Shown here in pieces: positions 59,984 to 64,000 of a stretch of DNA of 64,000 nucleotides. The stretch's first letter is position 1. Each line of letters begins with the position of its first letter. A program made the translations under genes and the position numbers. Under the pieces are notes generated by a model. The model saw only the letters and a list, made by a program, of their open reading frames with translations. It ran no database searches and was not told where the DNA came from. Source of the DNA: Neptuniibacter sp. CAU 1671 (GTDB lineage Bacteria; Pseudomonadota; Gammaproteobacteria; Pseudomonadales; Balneatricaceae). The DNA is taken from contig NZ_JARHUE010000003.1 in NCBI RefSeq assembly GCF_029222905.1, forward strand, positions 310,001 through 374,000, in the 5' to 3' direction.

Positions 59984-60963
59984 GCAGTGAAGAACAAGCG
60001 GGACAGGACCTGTCGGCTACAGCCTGTTGGGGTGAAACACTGAAAACTACGCGTGAAGCGCGTGAATGGCCCCAGTCGCATGTGGCTGCCCAATTGAATC
60101 TGCCTGTCGGATATATCAACGCACTGGAAAGTAGTTCAGTGGTCGGCTTGCCGAGCATTGTGTTTGCGCGTGGCTATGTACGTGCCTATGCACGTTTGTT
60201 GAAGCTGGATGATAACGCCATCGTCAGTGAGTTTGATCGGTCTTTCCCGGGGAATGTCGGGACTCAGGCGGGTCAGCTCAAGTCAGTCTCCCGTATTCGC
60301 CAACAGGCGAACGTCAATGACCCGCTGATGAAGTTGGTCACCTGGATGTTTGTGCTGGGTATCATCGTTCTGACGTTCTGGTGGTGGCAGACTCAGTCCG
60401 GCTCTTCCATGTCTGACCCTGCTGTGGTGGAGCCAGCGCCGATCCCGTCTTCCGATACTGATACACCTGTAGTGAATGATGACGGCACATTGGCGCTGCC
60501 AAAAATAGACGAGCAGGACGTAACAACGGACGCGCAGGTTGAAACAGAAACACCCATGGCTGCATCCGAACCGGAGCCAGTCTATCTGACTGAAGAAGAA
60601 CTAACTTCACTTCAGGGTGAGCTTGATCAGTCACCAGTGGCAGAGCAAGTAGAGGACTCTGCGCCAGAATCAGTCGCTGATAGCGAGGGTGCAACTGCGC
60701 CACTCGCCGCTGACACTGGCTTGGCGATTGAATTTACGGGCGATTGCTGGGTCTCCATTCGGGATGCTGTTACTGGCAAAGGGCTGGTTGCGGATATTCG
60801 TCGCAAAGGCCAGATTCTTAGTCTGAATCATGATGCACCAGTGAAAATCATTTTGGGTGCTGCGGATGCAGTGGGTCGTCTGAGTTTCAATGGCGAGGTG
60901 ATTGATCTTGCACCCTACAACAGCAGCAACGTTGTTCGGTTGACCCTGCCTCTGGCGCAATAA
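59980..60963 (+). CDS. rodZ: Cytoskeletal cell-shape protein RodZ
   Basis: Bitopic membrane protein linking MreB to the cell wall machinery, 327 aa. An N-terminal HTH domain (about 15-90) binds MreB, a TM helix (about 112-130) follows a basic stretch, and the periplasmic part has an acidic Pro/Ser linker and a C-terminal DUF4115 domain starting near 245 (DCWVSIRDAVTGKGLVAD). Start is TTG at 59980, within TTGA, with AAGGAG eight bases upstream. ispG, usually next, is missing here. Confidence 0.93.
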   Translation: MSSEEQAGQDLSATACWGETLKTTREAREWPQSHVAAQLNLPVGYINALESSSVVGLPSIVFARGYVRAYARLLKLDDNAIVSEFDRSFPGNVGTQAGQLKSVSRIRQQANVNDPLMKLVTWMFVLGIIVLTFWWWQTQSGSSMSDPAVVEPAPIPSSDTDTPVVNDDGTLALPKIDEQDVTTDAQVETETPMAASEPEPVYLTEEELTSLQGELDQSPVAEQVEDSAPESVADSEGATAPLAADTGLAIEFTGDCWVSIRDAVTGKGLVADIRRKGQILSLNHDAPVKIILGAADAVGRLSFNGEVIDLAPYNSSNVVRLTLPLAQ

Positions 60964-60987
60964 TTTAAGAAGTACAAGGTAAGACAC

Positions 60988-62262
60988 TTGGCCAAAATAC
61001 AAGCCATTCGTGGCATGAATGACATTCTGCCTGCCGAGACACCGGTCTGGCAGTATCTGGAACAGACAGTACAGAACGTGCTTTCAGCTTATGGTTATTC
61101 TGAAATCAGAATGCCGGTGGTTGAGCAAACGAGTCTTTTTAAGCGCTCCATCGGTGAAGTCACCGATATTGTTGAAAAAGAGATGTACACCTTTGAAGAC
61201 CGCAATGGTGAAAGCCTGACGCTCCGGCCTGAAGGTACAGCTGGCTGCGTGCGGGCTGCAGAGGAGCATGGTCTGCTGTTTAACCAGATGCAGCGTCTGT
61301 GGTATCGCGGACCCATGTTTCGTTATGAAAAGCCGCAGAAAGGGCGCTACCGCCAGTTCCATCAGATCGGCGTTGAAACGTTCGGCATGGGTGGGGCAGA
61401 TATCGATGCTGAAGTAATTTTACTCAGTGCGCGCCTTTGGAAGCAGCTGGGTTTGCTCGATGCGGTGACGCTGCAATTAAACTCCCTTGGCAGCAATGAA
61501 GCCCGGGCTGCCTATAAAGGTGCGCTTGTTGCGTATCTGTCTGGATACACTGATCAGCTTGATAAAGACAGTCAGCGTCGTCTGGCGTCCAATCCCTTGC
61601 GTATCCTCGACAGTAAGGATGAAAAAACGCAGTCTATTCTGGCTGACGCGCCGGTGTTGAGTGATTACCTGGATGAAGAGTCCAAAACACATTTTTCAGA
61701 ATTGACAGCGATTCTGGATCGGGCGGGCGTTAAGTATGAGATCAACCCCCGTTTGGTTCGCGGTCTCGATTACTACTGCAAAACCGTTTTTGAGTGGGTC
61801 ACTGATAAGTTGGGCGCTCAGGGCACCGTCTGTGCCGGTGGGCGTTATGATGGTCTGGTAAAACAGCTGGGTGGTAAACCAACGCCAGCCGTAGGGTTTG
61901 CCATGGGGGTCGAGCGTTTGGTGTTGCTGCTTGAAACACTGGGTTCGGTGCCTGAACAGGTGCGTCAGCCGTTTGATCTTTATCTGGCCGCTGAGAACAA
62001 AGGTTTGCAAGATGAAATCATGCTGCTGGCTGAGGAACTTCGCTCAACCATTGCCGGTCTGCGTATCCGGGTTCATTGCGGTGGACTGAAAAATATCAGT
62101 CAGAAAGCACAGCAGACTGGTGCGCCTTTGGTGGTCTTGCTAAAAGGCTCGGCAGACGAAGGATTATCGGCTACTCTGTGGCATCAAAGTGAACCGGTCT
62201 TTGATATTGCTCGGAATCTGCTGCCGGCTAAGATTGCTGATGCTTATCAACAGAACGTATAA
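60988..62262 (+). CDS. hisS: Histidyl-tRNA synthetase
   Basis: Class II synthetase for tRNA-His, 424 aa. Motif 2 ([19 protein letters not shown]), the histidine A motif ([13 protein letters not shown]) and motif 3 ([16 protein letters not shown]) are intact, and a C-terminal anticodon domain follows. Start is TTG at 60988, giving the conserved opening [14 protein letters not shown]; no ATG is available at that position. It begins 24 nt after rodZ. Confidence 0.97.
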   Translation: MAKIQAIRGMNDILPAETPVWQYLEQTVQNVLSAYGYSEIRMPVVEQTSLFKRSIGEVTDIVEKEMYTFEDRNGESLTLRPEGTAGCVRAAEEHGLLFNQMQRLWYRGPMFRYEKPQKGRYRQFHQIGVETFGMGGADIDAEVILLSARLWKQLGLLDAVTLQLNSLGSNEARAAYKGALVAYLSGYTDQLDKDSQRRLASNPLRILDSKDEKTQSILADAPVLSDYLDEESKTHFSELTAILDRAGVKYEINPRLVRGLDYYCKTVFEWVTDKLGAQGTVCAGGRYDGLVKQLGGKPTPAVGFAMGVERLVLLLETLGSVPEQVRQPFDLYLAAENKGLQDEIMLLAEELRSTIAGLRIRVHCGGLKNISQKAQQTGAPLVVLLKGSADEGLSATLWHQSEPVFDIARNLLPAKIADAYQQNV

Positions 62263-62299
62263 AACGACAGAATAACAGAACAGGTAAGAGGGAAACGGG

Positions 62300-62950
62300 G
62301 TGGCTGAATTACGCACCGAAGAAGAACAGGTTCAGGCACTGAAACAGTGGTGGAAAGAGAACGGTAAATCGCTTTTGTTGACCATCGCGGTGGCTTTGGC
62401 GATTGTTGCGGGTTGGCAGGGCTGGCAAAAACAGCGCGCTGCAACTGCAGAAGCGGCTTCGATCACTTATCAAAATATGATGGATGCGGTCGCCGGCGCT
62501 CTGGGACCCCAGCAGGATCAGGCAAAACTGGCAACAGCACGTCATCTGGCCGGTGAGCTTGTTGCCGAATTTGATGGCACAGTGTATTCACACTATGCCG
62601 GGTTGGTGTTGGCACGCTTGGCTGTGGAGCAGAATGACCTTGAGCAGGCGGTGACGCAGTTAAATTGGGTACTTGATCAGAACCCGGCAGCGCCTGTGCG
62701 GACGCAGGCTGTGATCGGCAAAGCACGTATACTGGCCGGACAAAATGAGTCACAAGCTGCCCTTGATCTGTTAGGCAGCGTTGAAAATGCTGAGCTCTTT
62801 GCCGCTGAGCGATATGAGCTGCAGGGCGACATTCACCTGAAAATGGGTGATAAAGCGGCCGCAAAAGCTGATTATGAAGCCGCCTATGCACTTGCACCGG
62901 ATGGCTTGCTGGAAGTGAAGATCAACGATCTGGCGAGTGAGGGCAGCTAA
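62300..62950 (+). CDS. yfgM: YfgM, SecYEG-associated TPR membrane protein
   Basis: Inner-membrane protein with a large periplasmic TPR-like domain that in E. coli joins the SecYEG translocon and periplasmic chaperones, 216 aa. A cytoplasmic helix rich in Glu and Gln is followed by one TM helix at about 22-41 (SLLLTIAVALAIVAGWQGW) and TPR-like pairs (YSHYAGLVLARLAVEQNDLE). Start is GTG; bamB begins on the base after the stop. Confidence 0.93.
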   Translation: MAELRTEEEQVQALKQWWKENGKSLLLTIAVALAIVAGWQGWQKQRAATAEAASITYQNMMDAVAGALGPQQDQAKLATARHLAGELVAEFDGTVYSHYAGLVLARLAVEQNDLEQAVTQLNWVLDQNPAAPVRTQAVIGKARILAGQNESQAALDLLGSVENAELFAAERYELQGDIHLKMGDKAAAKADYEAAYALAPDGLLEVKINDLASEGS

Positions 62951-64000
62951 ATGAAACGTCTACAGCTGCTCTTTATCGGGGTTTTGATGCTGCCTCTCGT
63001 TGGCTGTGGTTTCTGGGGTGGCGATGATGATGCGATCAAGCCGTCACCGTTGGTCGATTTTGAACCGCAGAAGCAGGTCAAAGTCCTCTGGTCGGCGAAT
63101 GTCGGTGAGGGCCTTGGCAGTAAATATCAGCAGTTGCAGCCGGTTATTGATACGGATGCGGTTTATGCCACCGATATTGAAGGTAACGTATTCGCCTACA
63201 AACGGGCTGACGGCTCGCTGATCTGGAAGCAGTCGCTGAATCAGACCATTATCGGTGGTGTGGGTGCGGGTTTTGGGCGTGTAGCAGTATCCGCAGAAAA
63301 CGGGGAAGTGATTGTCCTGAATGCGGCTGATGGTGCTGAGCTGTGGCGAGCCATGCTGAATACCGAGTCGGTGATGCCGGCTCAATTTAATCAGGACCTG
63401 GTTGTGTTTCAGCTAATCACCGGTACTCTGGTTGCCTTTGATGCGGCATCAGGTAAACGGCTCTGGACCTATGATACACAGATTCCCGGATTGACCCTGC
63501 GTGGTACCAGTGCGCCGATTGTCGCTGCTGATGTGACGTTTGCCGGTTTTGCTAACGGTAAATTCATCGCCATCGATAATAAGAAAGGTGTTCAGCTTTG
63601 GGAGGTCCGGGTCGCACTGCCGCAAGGCCGTTCCGAACTGGATCGCATGGTTGATATCGATGGCCGTCCGTTGCTGGTTGATAAAACCCTCTATGTAAAC
63701 AGTTACCAGGGCCGCCTGGTGGCAGTTAACCCGTTTCGTGCGGAAACCCTCTGGGCTAAAGAGATTTCCAGTTACCGGTCAATGACCACCGGTTTTGGTA
63801 ACATTTATGTCAGTGAGTCTGATGATGCCGTTCAGGCATTTGATCTCAACAGTAGTGCAAGTGTCTGGCAGCAATCACAGTTGCTGAACCGCCAAATTAC
63901 CGGACCGGCTGCGTTGGGTAATACCATTGCTGTAGGTGACAGTGAAGGTTATCTGCACTTCATGTCTCAGGTGGATGGTAGTTTTGTTGCCCGCTACAGG
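62951..64000 (+). CDS. bamB: Outer-membrane assembly lipoprotein BamB (3' truncated)
   Basis: Beta-propeller lipoprotein of the BAM complex. The visible 350 codons run off the window end with no stop. A lipobox LPLVGC near residue 19 gives the lipidated Cys. PQQ-like blades recur, each with a GxLxAxxxxxGxxxW pattern: VFAYKRADGSLIW, VIVLNAADGAELW, LVAFDAASGKRLW, FIAIDNKKGVQLW, LVAVNPFRAETLW. It follows yfgM without a gap, as in E. coli. Confidence 0.95.
   Translation, partial: MKRLQLLFIGVLMLPLVGCGFWGGDDDAIKPSPLVDFEPQKQVKVLWSANVGEGLGSKYQQLQPVIDTDAVYATDIEGNVFAYKRADGSLIWKQSLNQTIIGGVGAGFGRVAVSAENGEVIVLNAADGAELWRAMLNTESVMPAQFNQDLVVFQLITGTLVAFDAASGKRLWTYDTQIPGLTLRGTSAPIVAADVTFAGFANGKFIAIDNKKGVQLWEVRVALPQGRSELDRMVDIDGRPLLVDKTLYVNSYQGRLVAVNPFRAETLWAKEISSYRSMTTGFGNIYVSESDDAVQAFDLNSSASVWQQSQLLNRQITGPAALGNTIAVGDSEGYLHFMSQVDGSFVARYR

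Overview
The window reads as chromosomal DNA of a marine-type gammaproteobacterium, probably from the Oceanospirillales/Pseudomonadales side (inference; no rRNA gene is present to confirm it). Reasons: the order mutL-miaA-hfq-hflX-hflK-hflC-yjeT-hisZ-purA with hisZ present (Pseudomonas-like), suhB/trmJ/iscRSUA-hscBA-fdx-iscX-ndk-rlmN-pilW-rodZ-hisS-yfgM-bamB, prfB-lysS, pepA-holC-valS opposite lptFG, an NhaD-type sodium/proton antiporter, a fldB-type flavodoxin, and two large secreted proteases with PKD and cadherin-like domains. No tRNA, rRNA, CRISPR array or transposase was recognised.

Layout. 1-4.6 kb: two secreted multidomain proteases (a subtilase and a metzincin), the second behind a long leader with two hairpins. 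4.7-9 kb: small accessory genes: an orphan Hpt protein, yjdM, then a minus-strand set (exported AhpD-like protein, PagL-like lipid A deacylase, lipoprotein, two-TM channel) and a methyltransferase. 9-12.1 kb: an accessory patch with a Cys-containing exported protein, a membrane-anchored DUF2726 protein, and an AT-rich HTH-ImmA/IrrE peptidase plus DUF4411 PIN-like pair that looks like a toxin-antitoxin module. 12.2-19.4 kb: pepA-holC-valS (minus) and lptF-lptG (plus). 19.4-24 kb: RDD protein, Sel1-repeat protein, gloA, phasin-like protein, fldB, nhaD. 24-30.5 kb: prfB-lysS, an MFS carrier with a repeat-containing tail, ung, ygfZ. 30.5-36 kb: rsgA-HDOD-sulfurtransferase-psd-DUF3147 (minus), opposite orn. 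36-50 kb: queG (minus), then nnr-tsaE-amiB-mutL-miaA-hfq-hflX-hflKC-yjeT-hisZ-purA. 50-57.5 kb: a degenerate suhB (minus), trmJ, and the complete isc operon behind two IscR-like boxes. 57.5-64 kb: ndk, rlmN, pilW, rodZ, hisS, yfgM and a 3'-truncated bamB.

Most of the window is conserved housekeeping: Fe-S assembly, tRNA and rRNA modification, translation factors, LPS export, outer-membrane assembly, mismatch repair, peptidoglycan hydrolysis and metabolite repair. The points most worth a second look are the strict 15-residue repeat array on the MFS carrier, a SuhB that keeps its usual position but has lost most of its metal site, an RF2 gene without the programmed frameshift, tandem IscR boxes, the structured protease leader, the AT-rich HTH-ImmA/DUF4411 pair with the neighbouring DUF2726 pair, and the absence of ispG between rodZ and hisS. 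I did not find a clearly new multi-gene system; the 9-12.1 kb patch is the best candidate neighbourhood.
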